Source: Flavobacterium defluvii
Lineage (GTDB): Bacteria; Bacteroidota; Bacteroidia; Flavobacteriales; Flavobacteriaceae
Length of the DNA: 64,000 nucleotides
NCBI RefSeq assembly: GCF_900129555.1
Contig: NZ_FQWC01000005.1
Span: forward strand, 1 to 64,000
Reading direction: 5' to 3'
The notes below the pieces were generated by a model, which saw only the letters and a program-made list of their open reading frames with translations, was not told the origin of the DNA and did not search any database. The position numbers were made by a program, and so were the translations under genes. The first letter of the stretch is position 1. Every line of letters begins with the position of its first letter. Positions 9,256-17,954 of this stretch are shown here, in pieces.

Positions 9256-10161
9256 TTATAACTCAAAACTAAGACCGTCATCGGCTAAAAGCACATTAGA
9301 AAAAACTTCCTCAGCTTCCTTTTTAAATGGCTCCAAACCATCATAACGAGTAGAATAATGTCCTAAAATTAATTGTTTTGCATTGGCTTTTAAAGCAATA
9401 GTGGCTGCTTCTTTTGCTGTTGAATGCAGTGTCTTTTCAGCTAGTTTAGCTTCAGAATCTAAAAAAGTAGATTCATGATATAAAACATCCACATTTTCAA
9501 TAATCGGAATTACTGCTTCATTATACACTGTATCAGAACAAAAAGCGTAACTTTTTGCCGGTTCAGGATCAAAAGTCAGTTTTTCATTTTCAATCACAGT
9601 TCCGTCATCCAAAGTAACATTTCCTCCGTTTTTAATCTTTTGGTAATAAGCAACATGAATATTATACTGCTGAACAGCTTCTACATTTAGTTTTCTTTCA
9701 GCAGGCTTTTCCTGAAAAAGATATCCATTCGTATAAACACGATGTTTTAGCGGAATCGTTTTGACAATAACACGATTATCTTCAAAAACAACTTCACTTT
9801 CTTTTGACTCTAATTCGTGGAAAAACAAATCATAAGTTGTCCAGGATTCAGTCAGTTTTAATTGAAGCAGAATCAGTTCTTTAATTCCTTTTGGACCATA
9901 AATATGCAAATCGGTAGTTCTTCCCAAAAGAGAAAAAGTCGAAATAGTACCGATTAATCCATACAAATGATCGCCATGAAGATGCGAAATAAAGATGTGA
10001 TTAATTTTTGAAAACTTAATCTTGTTCTTTCTAAGCTGAACCTGAGTTCCTTCACCGCAGTCAATTAAAAACAAACGGTTTTTAATTTCTAAAACCTGTG
10101 AAGTGGGGTTAGTAAGCGTTCTGGGAGTTGCGGCATAACAGCCAAGTATTGTTAATTTCAT
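9256..10161 (-). CDS. rnz: Ribonuclease Z
   Basis: This 301-residue metallo-beta-lactamase-fold nuclease removes the 3' trailer of tRNA precursors. Zinc ligands are visible in FISHLHGDHLYGL (HxHxDH, about 60-70), in the Asp of FCSDTVYN (about 210), and in the C-terminal LGHYSTRY. The N-terminal LGCYAATPRTLTNPTSQVLEI and LIDCGEGTQVQLRKNKI are typical of bacterial RNase Z, as is the flexible-arm region near LTESWTTYDLFF. Its length matches the short bacterial form. The small STAS-like gene lies just upstream on the same strand; a TTTTAGATT repeat fills the 86-nt gap. Confidence 0.96.
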   Translation of the reverse strand: MKLTILGCYAATPRTLTNPTSQVLEIKNRLFLIDCGEGTQVQLRKNKIKFSKINHIFISHLHGDHLYGLIGTISTFSLLGRTTDLHIYGPKGIKELILLQLKLTESWTTYDLFFHELESKESEVVFEDNRVIVKTIPLKHRVYTNGYLFQEKPAERKLNVEAVQQYNIHVAYYQKIKNGGNVTLDDGTVIENEKLTFDPEPAKSYAFCSDTVYNEAVIPIIENVDVLYHESTFLDSEAKLAEKTLHSTAKEAATIALKANAKQLILGHYSTRYDGLEPFKKEAEEVFSNVLLADDGLSFEL

Positions 10162-10246
10162 TTTAGATTGTTGATTTTAGATTTTAGATTGAAGACGATT
10201 TAGACTTCAACATTCAAAATCTAAAATCTGAACTCTAAAATCTACA
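10162..10246. repeat. Dispersed TTTTAGATT repeat with inverted half, upstream of rnz
   Basis: ATTTTAGATTTTAGATTG at the left and AAAATCTGAACTCTAAAATC at the right are roughly inverted copies, so the whole gap is an imperfect hairpin made of the same repeat unit seen at 9010 and 59655. Confidence 0.7.
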
Positions 10247-10247
10247 A

Positions 10248-10580
10248 TTAAAACCCGAGGTCTCTTTCAATTTCTTCCATTTCGATTATATCATGTGCTT
10301 CTAAAAGTGAAGGCACAACGACCAATTTATCTGAAACGGCATTAAAATCAAGATCAGAAGCTACAATTACAAACGATTTTTTTGCTTTTCGATGTGTTTT
10401 TGAAAGCGGCAGAAAAATTTTCAAATCATTCTCCGATACTTCAGAATTTGACAACAAATCGATTATAACATTTTGTTTTTCAAAGGTTTTAAACTGCTGC
10501 GTTACTTTTTCTACAAAGCCATTAAAATCGCCCTGCGTATCTTTAATTGTAACGGTATGTCCTTTTTGATCTACTTTCAT
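10248..10580 (-). CDS. Small STAS-like protein next to rnz
   Basis: This 110-residue soluble protein has alternating short beta strands and helices: VTIKDTQGDFNGFVEKV, NVIIDLLSNSEVSENDLKIFLPLSKTHR, KSFVIVASDLDF, DKLVVVPSLLEAHDIIEMEEIERDLG. The pattern resembles a STAS/anti-sigma-antagonist fold, but I see no phosphorylatable Ser in the canonical context. It directly precedes rnz on the same strand, which I recall as a common arrangement in Flavobacteriia, where it is sometimes mislabelled as ribonuclease Z. It has no metal-binding motif of its own, so that label should not be used. Function unknown. Confidence 0.75.
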   Translation of the reverse strand: MKVDQKGHTVTIKDTQGDFNGFVEKVTQQFKTFEKQNVIIDLLSNSEVSENDLKIFLPLSKTHRKAKKSFVIVASDLDFNAVSDKLVVVPSLLEAHDIIEMEEIERDLGF

Positions 10581-10675
10581 TTTATAATTTATGGGGCTAA
10601 TATAAAAATTGATTTTTCAGAGTGCTAAGGTACGAAGTTTTTTTATTTGTTGTTTCAGGTTTCAGGTTTCAGGTT

Positions 10676-10735
10676 GTCAGGCTGAGCGAAGTTGAAGCTC
10701 TCACTTAAATGCCCTTCGACTTCGCTCAGGGTGAC
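10676..10735. repeat. Palindromic intergenic repeat, copy 2
   Basis: Left arm 10676-10697 (...GGCTGAGCGAAGTTGAAG) and right arm 10714-10735 (CTTCGACTTCGCTCAGGGTG...) are inverted with a 16-nt centre. It is flanked by GTTTCAGGTTTCAGG-type simple repeats (10650-10675 and 10755-10780). It lies in the gap between pyrB and the STAS-like gene. Confidence 0.88.
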
Positions 10736-10785
10736 ATTCGGATATTCAAGTTCCAACAACTTGAAACCTGAAACTTGAAACAAAA

Positions 10786-11712
10786 CTATTGAATCTTAGA
10801 AGCCAAAAGATAAATAACCGCCATTCTAATCGCTACACCATTTTCAACCTGATTTAAAATCACAGAATGATCTGAATCAGCAACTTCTGAAGTAATCTCT
10901 ACTCCTCTGTTGATTGGTCCCGGGTGCATGATTACGATTTCTTTCCCAAGAGAATCCAAAAGCGGTTTATCTACTCCGTATTGCTGTGCGTATTCACGTG
11001 TTGACGGGAAGAAATTCACATCCATACGTTCGTTTTGTACACGAAGCATATTTGCTACGTCGCACCATTCAAGAGCTTTTCTTAAATTCGGTTCAACCGT
11101 AACACCAAGCGATTCGATATATCTCGGAATCAGTGTTTTTGGACCGCAGACTTTTACTTCTGCGCCCTGCATCTGCAAAGCATATATGTTGGATAACGCA
11201 ACTCTCGAATGCAGAATATCGCCTACAATAACTACTTTTTTTCCGGCAACATCGCCTAGTTTTTCTCTGATAGAATAACTATCTAACAAAGCCTGAGTTG
11301 GATGTTCGTGCGCTCCGTCTCCGGCGTTTACGATACTGGCTTTAACGTTTTTAGATAAAAAATAAGCCGCTCCGGGATTGGAGTGGCGCATTACAACCAT
11401 ATCCACTTTCATCGAAAGGATATTATTTACAGTATCAATCAGGGTCTCTCCTTTTTTAACCGATGACTGAGCTGCAGAAAAACTGATGACATCTGCAGAT
11501 AAACGTTTCTGGGCTAATTCGAAAGAGAGTTTGGTTCTGGTACTGTTTTCGAAGAAAATATTGGCAATGGTAATATCTCGTAATGAAGGAACTTTTTTAA
11601 TTGGTCGGTTAATGACTTCTTTAAAATGATCTGCCGTTTCAAAAATCAGGTTAATATCATTCTCATTGATATATTTGATTCCTAATAAATGATCTACGCT
11701 TAATTCTTTCAT
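10786..11712 (-). CDS. pyrB: Aspartate carbamoyltransferase catalytic subunit
   Basis: The 308 residues are the normal length for the catalytic chain that condenses carbamoyl phosphate with L-aspartate in pyrimidine synthesis. The carbamoyl-phosphate loop FFENSTRTKLSFELAQKRL (about 52-70), the SVKKGETLIDT loop (Lys of the 80s loop), HPTQALLDSYSIREK (about 133-147), VGDILHSRVALSN and the C-terminal MHPGPINRGVEI are all present. It lies downstream of pyrR on the same strand with a 152-nt gap filled with TTTAATCG-type repeats. No regulatory chain (pyrI) is seen in the window. Confidence 0.97.
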   Translation of the reverse strand: MKELSVDHLLGIKYINENDINLIFETADHFKEVINRPIKKVPSLRDITIANIFFENSTRTKLSFELAQKRLSADVISFSAAQSSVKKGETLIDTVNNILSMKVDMVVMRHSNPGAAYFLSKNVKASIVNAGDGAHEHPTQALLDSYSIREKLGDVAGKKVVIVGDILHSRVALSNIYALQMQGAEVKVCGPKTLIPRYIESLGVTVEPNLRKALEWCDVANMLRVQNERMDVNFFPSTREYAQQYGVDKPLLDSLGKEIVIMHPGPINRGVEITSEVADSDHSVILNQVENGVAIRMAVIYLLASKIQ

Positions 11713-11863
11713 GTTTAATGTTTAACTGTTTATTTGTTTAATCGTTTAATCGTTTGCTTTGCGATTAAACAGTTAACCGATTTAACGGTTCAACTTTTTT
11801 AATTTCTTTAATCGTTTAATCATTGGTTTTTCCGATTAAACAATTAACCGGTTAACCGATTAA
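11713..11863. repeat. A/T-rich TTTAATCG repeat tract between pyrR and pyrB
   Basis: Repeated and inverted TTTAATCGTTTAATCG and GATTAAACAGTTAACC strings fill the whole pyrR-pyrB gap. A similar tract lies at 60548-60668. The inverted copies can pair with each other. No terminator-like T run follows, so cotranscription of pyrR and pyrB remains plausible. Confidence 0.7.
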
Positions 11864-11864
11864 A

Positions 11865-12404
11865 CTAATTTGTCACTAAGTGAACTACATCTTCACCATC
11901 ATTTTCTTTCCAGCTCACTATTACTTTTTCGCCATTAATAGCATCTACCTGACGGCCTCTGTAATCGGGCTGAATTGGTAAATGACGGCTGAAACGTCTG
12001 TCTATTAAAACCAATAATTCAATTTCTGAAGGTCTTCCGAAAGATTGAATGGCAGTTAAGGCAGAACGAATGCTTCTTCCTGTAAACAAAACGTCATCGA
12101 TAAAAATGACTTTTTTGTCTTCGACTATAAAATTGATTTGGGTTTTATTGGCTTCAAGCGGTTTATCAGTACGACGGAAATCATCTCTAAAAAAAGTGAT
12201 GTCCAAATATCCTAAAGAAATTTCAGGAACCTGGTATTCGTTTTCTAATATTTGTTTTAAACGTTCAGCTAAAAAAACGCCTCTTGGCTGAATTCCAACT
12301 AAAATAGTTTCAGAGAAATCAAGATGTTTTTCGATTAACTGACAAGCCAAACGATGGAGTATGATAGTAACTTCTTTAGAATTAAGTAATACTTTTTGAC
12401 TCAT
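11865..12404 (-). CDS. pyrR: PyrR: pyrimidine operon regulator / uracil phosphoribosyltransferase
   Basis: I set the start at the ATG at 12404, giving 179 residues beginning MSQKVLLNSKEV, the usual PyrR length. The frame stays open upstream, but that extension (FNNNIIIANI...) is not family-like and crosses the likely promoter. Family motifs are HRLACQLIEKH, LVGIQPRGVFLAERL, the PRPP-binding loop VIFIDDVLFTGRSIRSAL (about 99-116) and LVLIDRRFSRHLPIQPDYRGR. PyrR binds pyr mRNA in many bacteria and has weak UPRTase activity. The leader here is short, so classic leader attenuation is not obvious at this promoter. Confidence 0.94.
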   Translation of the reverse strand: MSQKVLLNSKEVTIILHRLACQLIEKHLDFSETILVGIQPRGVFLAERLKQILENEYQVPEISLGYLDITFFRDDFRRTDKPLEANKTQINFIVEDKKVIFIDDVLFTGRSIRSALTAIQSFGRPSEIELLVLIDRRFSRHLPIQPDYRGRQVDAINGEKVIVSWKENDGEDVVHLVTN

Positions 12405-12428
12405 AAGTGAATGTAATGTTTGGTTGCG

Positions 12429-12436
12429 CAAATATA
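12429..12436 (-). promoter_or_regulatory. Probable -7 element of pyrR (TATATTTG on minus strand)
   Basis: TATATTTG on the minus strand matches TAnnTTTG exactly, 25 nt upstream of the pyrR ATG, which supports the short start. No TTG is found at the ideal -33 distance. Confidence 0.5.
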
Positions 12437-12601
12437 CGGAATCTGATTTTATTTGTTGGGGTGTTGGGGTTGGAAATATTTTTTTGCTTTGGAGGGAGAA
12501 TTTAATCTTTGAAAATGTGTGGATGTTAGCAATTATAATATTATTATTAAAAAATAAAATCTTATTTTTAAAAAGTATTACTAACATTAAACCAATAATA
12601 A

Positions 12602-13489
12602 ATGGCTACATCTAGAAAAAAACCTAACCAAGTTAGCACACAAATAGCCGATGCATTAATAATTGAAAGGGCAAACTTCAAGAGTAATCTCACGGAAATA
12701 TTTGAAAAAGGCAAAGAACTAAGAGATCGTTCAATTACAAATGTTCCTGAATTGGAAAAAAATCAGAAAGATTATTATAGTTGGGATGATTATAATTCTG
12801 AATACTTAAAACAAGTTTTTAATAACGAAAACAATCAATACAAAAGAGATTATGATAACACAAATAAATTTTATGGTTTATTCTCCAGTGGTAATGATTC
12901 TCCAAATCAAAAATTAAAAGAATTAAAAGATAAAATATCAAGTAAATTAACCTTCTTGGAAAGGTTAATTGAAAAAGTTGATTTATTAAAATCAAATATA
13001 GAAGAAAATCAACCAGCGGTTGGTTTATCAAAAACTGTAGACAGCTCCAATACAAACATATTTATCGTACATGGACATAATATTGCTATTCAACAAAGTG
13101 TTGCCAGAACATTAGAAAAACTAGGTCTTAATCCCATTATATTAAATGAGCGCCCAAATGCTGGAAGCACAATTATAGAAAAGTTTGAATCGAATTCAAA
13201 CGTAGGATTTGCAGTAATTTTGCTAACTGATGATGATGAAGGAAAATCAAAAACTGATATAGATTTGAAAAGCAGGGCTAGACAAAACGTTATTTTAGAG
13301 CTAGGATACTTTATCGGCCAACTTGGAAGAAAAAGAGTTTTACCTTTATATAGTGAAGGCGTTGAATTACCAAGCGATATTCACGGTTTATTATTTATCC
13401 CAATTGACAAAGCTAATACCTGGAAATTTGCTTTAGTTAAAGAACTTAAAGAAGCCGGTTATAACGTAGATGCAAATTCAATTTTATAA
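12602..13489 (+). CDS. TIR-like nucleotide-binding / NADase-type protein (candidate antiphage effector)
   Basis: This 295-residue cytosolic protein has two parts. Residues 1-140 are helical and charged, with a YYSWDDYNSEYLKQVF segment (58-73) and a coiled-coil-like stretch KLKELKDKISSKLTFLERL (104-122). Residues 150-295 form a TIR-like domain of the type recalled as Pfam PF10137 (TIR of CBASS/Pycsar effectors): TNIFIVHGHN (151-160), LNERPNAGSTIIEKFE (181-196, with E193 where the NAD-cleaving Glu would be expected), AVILLTDDDEG (204-214), RARQNVILELGYFIG (225-239) and RVLPLYSEGVELPSDI. No signal peptide or membrane helix is seen. A cyclase-like gene starts 28 nt downstream on the same strand. 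By family knowledge such TIR domains deplete NAD+ after a second messenger binds; here that role is inferred. I see no cyclic-nucleotide-binding domain, SAVED or STING region. Confidence 0.82.
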   Translation: MATSRKKPNQVSTQIADALIIERANFKSNLTEIFEKGKELRDRSITNVPELEKNQKDYYSWDDYNSEYLKQVFNNENNQYKRDYDNTNKFYGLFSSGNDSPNQKLKELKDKISSKLTFLERLIEKVDLLKSNIEENQPAVGLSKTVDSSNTNIFIVHGHNIAIQQSVARTLEKLGLNPIILNERPNAGSTIIEKFESNSNVGFAVILLTDDDEGKSKTDIDLKSRARQNVILELGYFIGQLGRKRVLPLYSEGVELPSDIHGLLFIPIDKANTWKFALVKELKEAGYNVDANSIL

Positions 13490-13517
13490 ATCTAAAAATA
13501 AATAATTTTAAAATTTC

Positions 13518-14321
13518 ATGAATTACTCAAATCGATTAATACTTTTTGTAGATATATTAGGTTTCACCAATGAAATTTATTCTTCAATTAACGACAAATC
13601 GAAAATTAATATACTAAAAACTACTCTAGAAAATCTTGAAATTTTATTCAGAAAGAATTATTCTGGAGACTTAATGGAATTTAGTCAATTTTCAGACTCA
13701 ATAGTAATATCCTTTCCAATTGATTATCCTGGCGGAATTTATTATATTGTCACAAATGCCAGTTTTGCAATGCATTCTCTTTTCTCTAATGGTTTTATAT
13801 GCAAGGGAGTAATATCTGTAGGACAATTATATCATGAAGGAAATTTTTTATTTGGTCCAGAATTTCTGAATGTAATGAAGTTAGAAGCATTAGAAAATAT
13901 GCCCAGAATAACAATTTCTAAAAAACTTCTGAAAATAGCAGAAGAATTTCCTGGTGAAGGAAACAAGGACTACCCGAAGGCTGAAATAGAATATATTCTT
14001 AATCATTTAGAAAAAGTATCACCAACTGTATATGAAATAGGATGGTATAAAGACTATTCATCTTTGGTGGGCGAAAGCAATGAAGACACTCAACAACATT
14101 ATTTATTAATAAAAGAATTAATAGAAAAAAATCTAATTAAGTTTAAAAGTATTCGTATCCAAAAAAAATATCTTTATCTAAGAAAGAACTTATTATCTAG
14201 TCGAGAAATTTCAGATTTTAAGTATAAGCTAAATTATATGAGATATTTACAGTTATTGCCTAAACATTTAATTGAATCGACTTCCAATTTTCTAGTAAAA
14301 ATGTATTGGAAAAAAAAATAA
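13518..14321 (+). CDS. Class III nucleotide cyclase-like protein paired with the TIR gene
   Basis: This 267-residue soluble protein has an N-terminal half that resembles a class III cyclase catalytic core. LILFVDILGFT places D12 at the first metal-binding Asp, and MEFSQFSDSIVIS places D60 at the second. CKGVISVGQLYHEGNFLFGPEFLNVMKLE (95-123) resembles the GIxxG...GxxVNxAxR segment, with N118 at the conserved Asn but no Arg at the usual spacing. The C-terminal 120 residues (PSTVYEIGWYKDYSS-like region onward) are not recognised. It is A/T-rich like its neighbour and follows it by 28 nt. In Pycsar systems a class III cyclase makes cCMP or cUMP that activates a TIR or membrane effector; that comparison motivates the call, but substrate and activity cannot be read here. 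It could equally be a degenerate cyclase acting as a sensor. Confidence 0.68.
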   Translation: MNYSNRLILFVDILGFTNEIYSSINDKSKINILKTTLENLEILFRKNYSGDLMEFSQFSDSIVISFPIDYPGGIYYIVTNASFAMHSLFSNGFICKGVISVGQLYHEGNFLFGPEFLNVMKLEALENMPRITISKKLLKIAEEFPGEGNKDYPKAEIEYILNHLEKVSPTVYEIGWYKDYSSLVGESNEDTQQHYLLIKELIEKNLIKFKSIRIQKKYLYLRKNLLSSREISDFKYKLNYMRYLQLLPKHLIESTSNFLVKMYWKKK

Positions 14322-14429
14322 AGCTGTCACATAAAAAAACTAAATCCTAAAACATTTCCAAAAAATTCTATAACACATTTTCATGATTCCTGAAGTAATT
14401 TTAATAAACAAATTTAAAAACTCAGAGTC

Positions 14430-14603
14430 ATGCAAAATAAAATACTAAGATTGTTAATGGTATTTGTAATACTGTTTTCATTTACAAGCTGTGAAGTTAT
14501 AGGAGACATTTTTAAAGCCGGAATGGGATTCGGGATCTTTATCGTAATTTTTATTATTGCGATTATTATCTGGATTTTTGCTAAAATATTCGGAAGTAAA
14601 TAA
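14430..14603 (+). CDS. 57-aa small membrane lipoprotein
   Basis: The frame ATG 14430 to TAA 14601-14603 encodes MQNKILRLLMVFVILFSFTSC, then EVIGDIFKAGMGFG and one transmembrane helix (IFIVIFIIAIIIWIFAKIF). TSC is a good lipobox, so a lipid-anchored, membrane-spanning miniprotein is likely. I recall similar GDIFKAG-type proteins in many Flavobacteriia, sometimes mislabelled phosphatidate cytidylyltransferase, which is impossible for a protein this small. A strong terminator directly follows, supporting a real transcript. Function unknown. Confidence 0.75.
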   Translation: MQNKILRLLMVFVILFSFTSCEVIGDIFKAGMGFGIFIVIFIIAIIIWIFAKIFGSK

Positions 14604-14615
14604 ATACATAAAAAA

Positions 14616-14650
14616 CATCCCCGTTATTTTCATAGCGGGGATTTTGTTTT
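14616..14650 (+). terminator. Rho-independent terminator after the small lipoprotein gene
   Basis: Arms ATCCCCGTTAT (14617-14627) and ATAGCGGGGAT (14632-14642) pair with one G-U around a TTTC loop, followed by TTTTGTTTTT. Confidence 0.88.
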
Positions 14651-14655
14651 TAAAT

Positions 14656-14783
14656 ACATAGAAACATAGTTTTTGAAACTGCAGAAAGGCGTTTCACTTT
14701 TTTGCAAAAAACATAGCTATGTGTTGAGAAATATATTTCTCTTTTACAGTCTTTATTAACAATACAAAACTATGTTTCTATGT
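14656..14783. repeat. Composite inverted repeat built from ACATAG
   Basis: ACATAGAAACATAGTTTT (14656-14673) and AAAACTATGTTTCTATGT (14766-14783) are perfect 18-bp inverted copies. The 92-nt centre contains a further palindrome ACATAGCTATGT near 14710. The block fills the gap between two terminators and looks like a REP-like element. Confidence 0.8.
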
Positions 14784-14806
14784 GTTAAACGATTGCGCAT
14801 AAATTA

Positions 14807-14848
14807 AAAAATCCCAAACTCCGTTTTAATTTGGAATTTGGGATTTTT
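14807..14848 (-). terminator. Terminator of the ABC-F gene (possibly bidirectional)
   Basis: AAAAATCCCAAA (14807-14818) and TTTGGGATTTTT (14837-14848) pair across an 18-nt region with extra internal pairing. It lies 20 nt past the ABC-F stop codon and has A/T runs on both sides. Confidence 0.85.
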
Positions 14849-14867
14849 AATATTGTGATTTAAAAGA

Positions 14868-16543
<1,676 letters not shown>

Positions 16544-16744
16544 AGATGCTAAGGTGCTAAGGTTTTTATGCTGCTGAGAGGTTCTCGCAAAGTCGCCAAG
16601 GCGCAGAGTTTTGTTTTATGCTGTTGATCGTCAAGCGATCTTGTCGTTTCGAACGAAGGAGAAATGACAAGGGCTTTAGATTTTGATTGCGCATGATGGA
16701 TTAAAATCCATCCCTACAATATATTTTGTTCCTCTGGAACTTAT

Positions 16745-17518
16745 TTATAATTTACTTTCTTTCGCCAACGCCACTTCTAAACTTTCAAAATTAGGAAGCA
16801 CTTTCGAAATCATTCCTTCTTTGTTCAGAATAAAATGTGTTGGAAAAGAATTCAACTGCAAAGCTTCATTCATATAAACTTTCATGTCTGGAATTACAGA
16901 ATACGAAAGTGGTTTTCTGGCTAAAAATGTTTTTAATTGCTCTGCTGAATCTTCGGCTAAACTCATAAAAACAATGTCTTTTCTGTCTTTATATTCTTCA
17001 ACTAGTTTGTTAACTTGAGGAAATTCTCTAATACAAGGTGTACAGTGAATGTACCAGCATTTTATCACGATGATTTTTCCCTTCATGGATTCGTTGGTTA
17101 CCAGATTTCCGTCTAAATCTTTAAATGAAAATTGCGGAAAAGCCGTTCCTTCCATTTTATAATTTTTGAAGGCATCAAAACCGATTTGATTGATTGTTGC
17201 TTTTATACTGGAATCTGATTTTGGTTGAATTTTGAATAGTTTGTAATAGTAAATTCCATCATCTGATTTTAATCGGATTGGGATGAAATTTCCATTTGCT
17301 AATTGATCTAAAAAGGCTTCTTTTGAAATTTCTTTTGAAGCAGAATCAAACGCAATAAAATCTCTCGAAAGCATTATATTCTTGCTTTGATATGCTGACC
17401 AATCGCCAAAAGTTTTTTGAATTTGAATTGGATTGACTTCGGGATTTCCGAATTTGTTTTGGCTGAAAGAAGTTGCAAAAATTAAAAAAGTGATTATTAT
17501 GGTGAATGATTTTTTCAT
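16745..17518 (-). CDS. TlpA-like thioredoxin-fold exported protein
   Basis: I chose the ATG at 17518 (MKKSFTIIITFLIFATSFSQ), giving 257 residues with a clear signal peptide; the longer frame would need a TTG start. The C-terminal half (about 125-257) is a TlpA/ResA-type thioredoxin domain: FSFKDLDGNLVTNESMKGKIIVIKCWYIHCTPCIREFPQVNKL, with redox CTPC, then DIVFMSLAEDSAEQLKTFLARK and SFPTHFILNKEGMI with the cis-Pro. The N-terminal part is not recognised. It probably acts as a periplasmic thiol reductase; the substrate is unknown. No partner genes are adjacent. Confidence 0.88.
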   Translation of the reverse strand: MKKSFTIIITFLIFATSFSQNKFGNPEVNPIQIQKTFGDWSAYQSKNIMLSRDFIAFDSASKEISKEAFLDQLANGNFIPIRLKSDDGIYYYKLFKIQPKSDSSIKATINQIGFDAFKNYKMEGTAFPQFSFKDLDGNLVTNESMKGKIIVIKCWYIHCTPCIREFPQVNKLVEEYKDRKDIVFMSLAEDSAEQLKTFLARKPLSYSVIPDMKVYMNEALQLNSFPTHFILNKEGMISKVLPNFESLEVALAKESKL

Positions 17519-17628
17519 GAAGTTTTTATGCAATAATTCTAAAGTCAAAAGTAATTAAAATAGTTTGCAACTTGGGCTGAATTGTGAAGAAATGGAACGC
17601 GGATGATACGGATTCGCTAACGCGAAAA

Positions 17629-17697
17629 CGCGGATTAAAACGGATTTTTTTATTAATGTTCTAAAAAAATTAAATGAAAAATCCGTTTTAATCCGCG
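17629..17697. repeat. 21-bp perfect inverted repeat (CGCGGATTAAAACGG element)
   Basis: CGCGGATTAAAACGGATTTT plus one T (17629-17649) is perfectly complementary to 17677-17697, with a 27-nt centre. Imperfect extensions continue outward on both sides (GGAACGCGGATGATACGG and CGTCTGATCTGCGTT). It resembles a degenerate dispersed palindrome. Confidence 0.85.
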
Positions 17698-17775
17698 TCT
17701 TTACGAAGTAAATTCGTCTGATCTGCGTTACCCATGTAACCTATTATTGAGATTAAGCCCTTAAAAAAGAATCTA

Positions 17776-17806
17776 TAAAAAAACCCGACAATAAAATTGT
17801 CGGGTT
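17776..17806 (-). terminator. Terminator of the chiA operon
   Basis: AACCCGACAAT (17782-17792) and ATTGTCGGGTT (17796-17806) form a perfect 11-bp stem. On the minus strand the hairpin is followed by a run of seven T. It lies about 150 nt past the chiA stop codon. Confidence 0.9.
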
Positions 17807-17954
17807 CATAATGTGATCCTCAAGGAGAAAACCAAATAACAAATCTCCTTGATTCTCAGCATTTATTCGAAATAAAAATAGATTAAAAAATAAATAACCA
17901 AACTCAATTTTAACCGTCCCAAATTTTTTATTTCAAATTCTTCATTTCTTTATT

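Larger units (their letters stand above)
17549..17954. other. Gene-free stretch between tlpA-like gene and chiA
   Basis: About 400 nt without a gene. It contains a long inverted repeat (17629-17697), the chiA terminator (17776-17806) and a short hairpin CAAGGAGA / TCTCCTTG (17821-17851). Nothing else was recognised. Confidence 0.7.

Noticed and set aside
12405..12587. Upstream extension of pyrR (61 extra residues)
   Set aside because: Not family-like, crosses the TATATTTG promoter element, and the ATG at 12404 gives the normal PyrR length.
12602..14321. Thoeris defence system
   Set aside because: No ThsA-like SIR2 or SLOG partner is present; the second gene is cyclase-like instead.
12405..14430. 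Integrated mobile element carrying the TIR/cyclase pair
   Set aside because: No integrase, transposase, tRNA target or flanking direct repeat was seen, although the accessory nature of the pair is likely.
14430..14603. Phosphatidate cytidylyltransferase
   Set aside because: 57 residues with one helix cannot hold that enzyme; the label is a known type of database error as I recall it.
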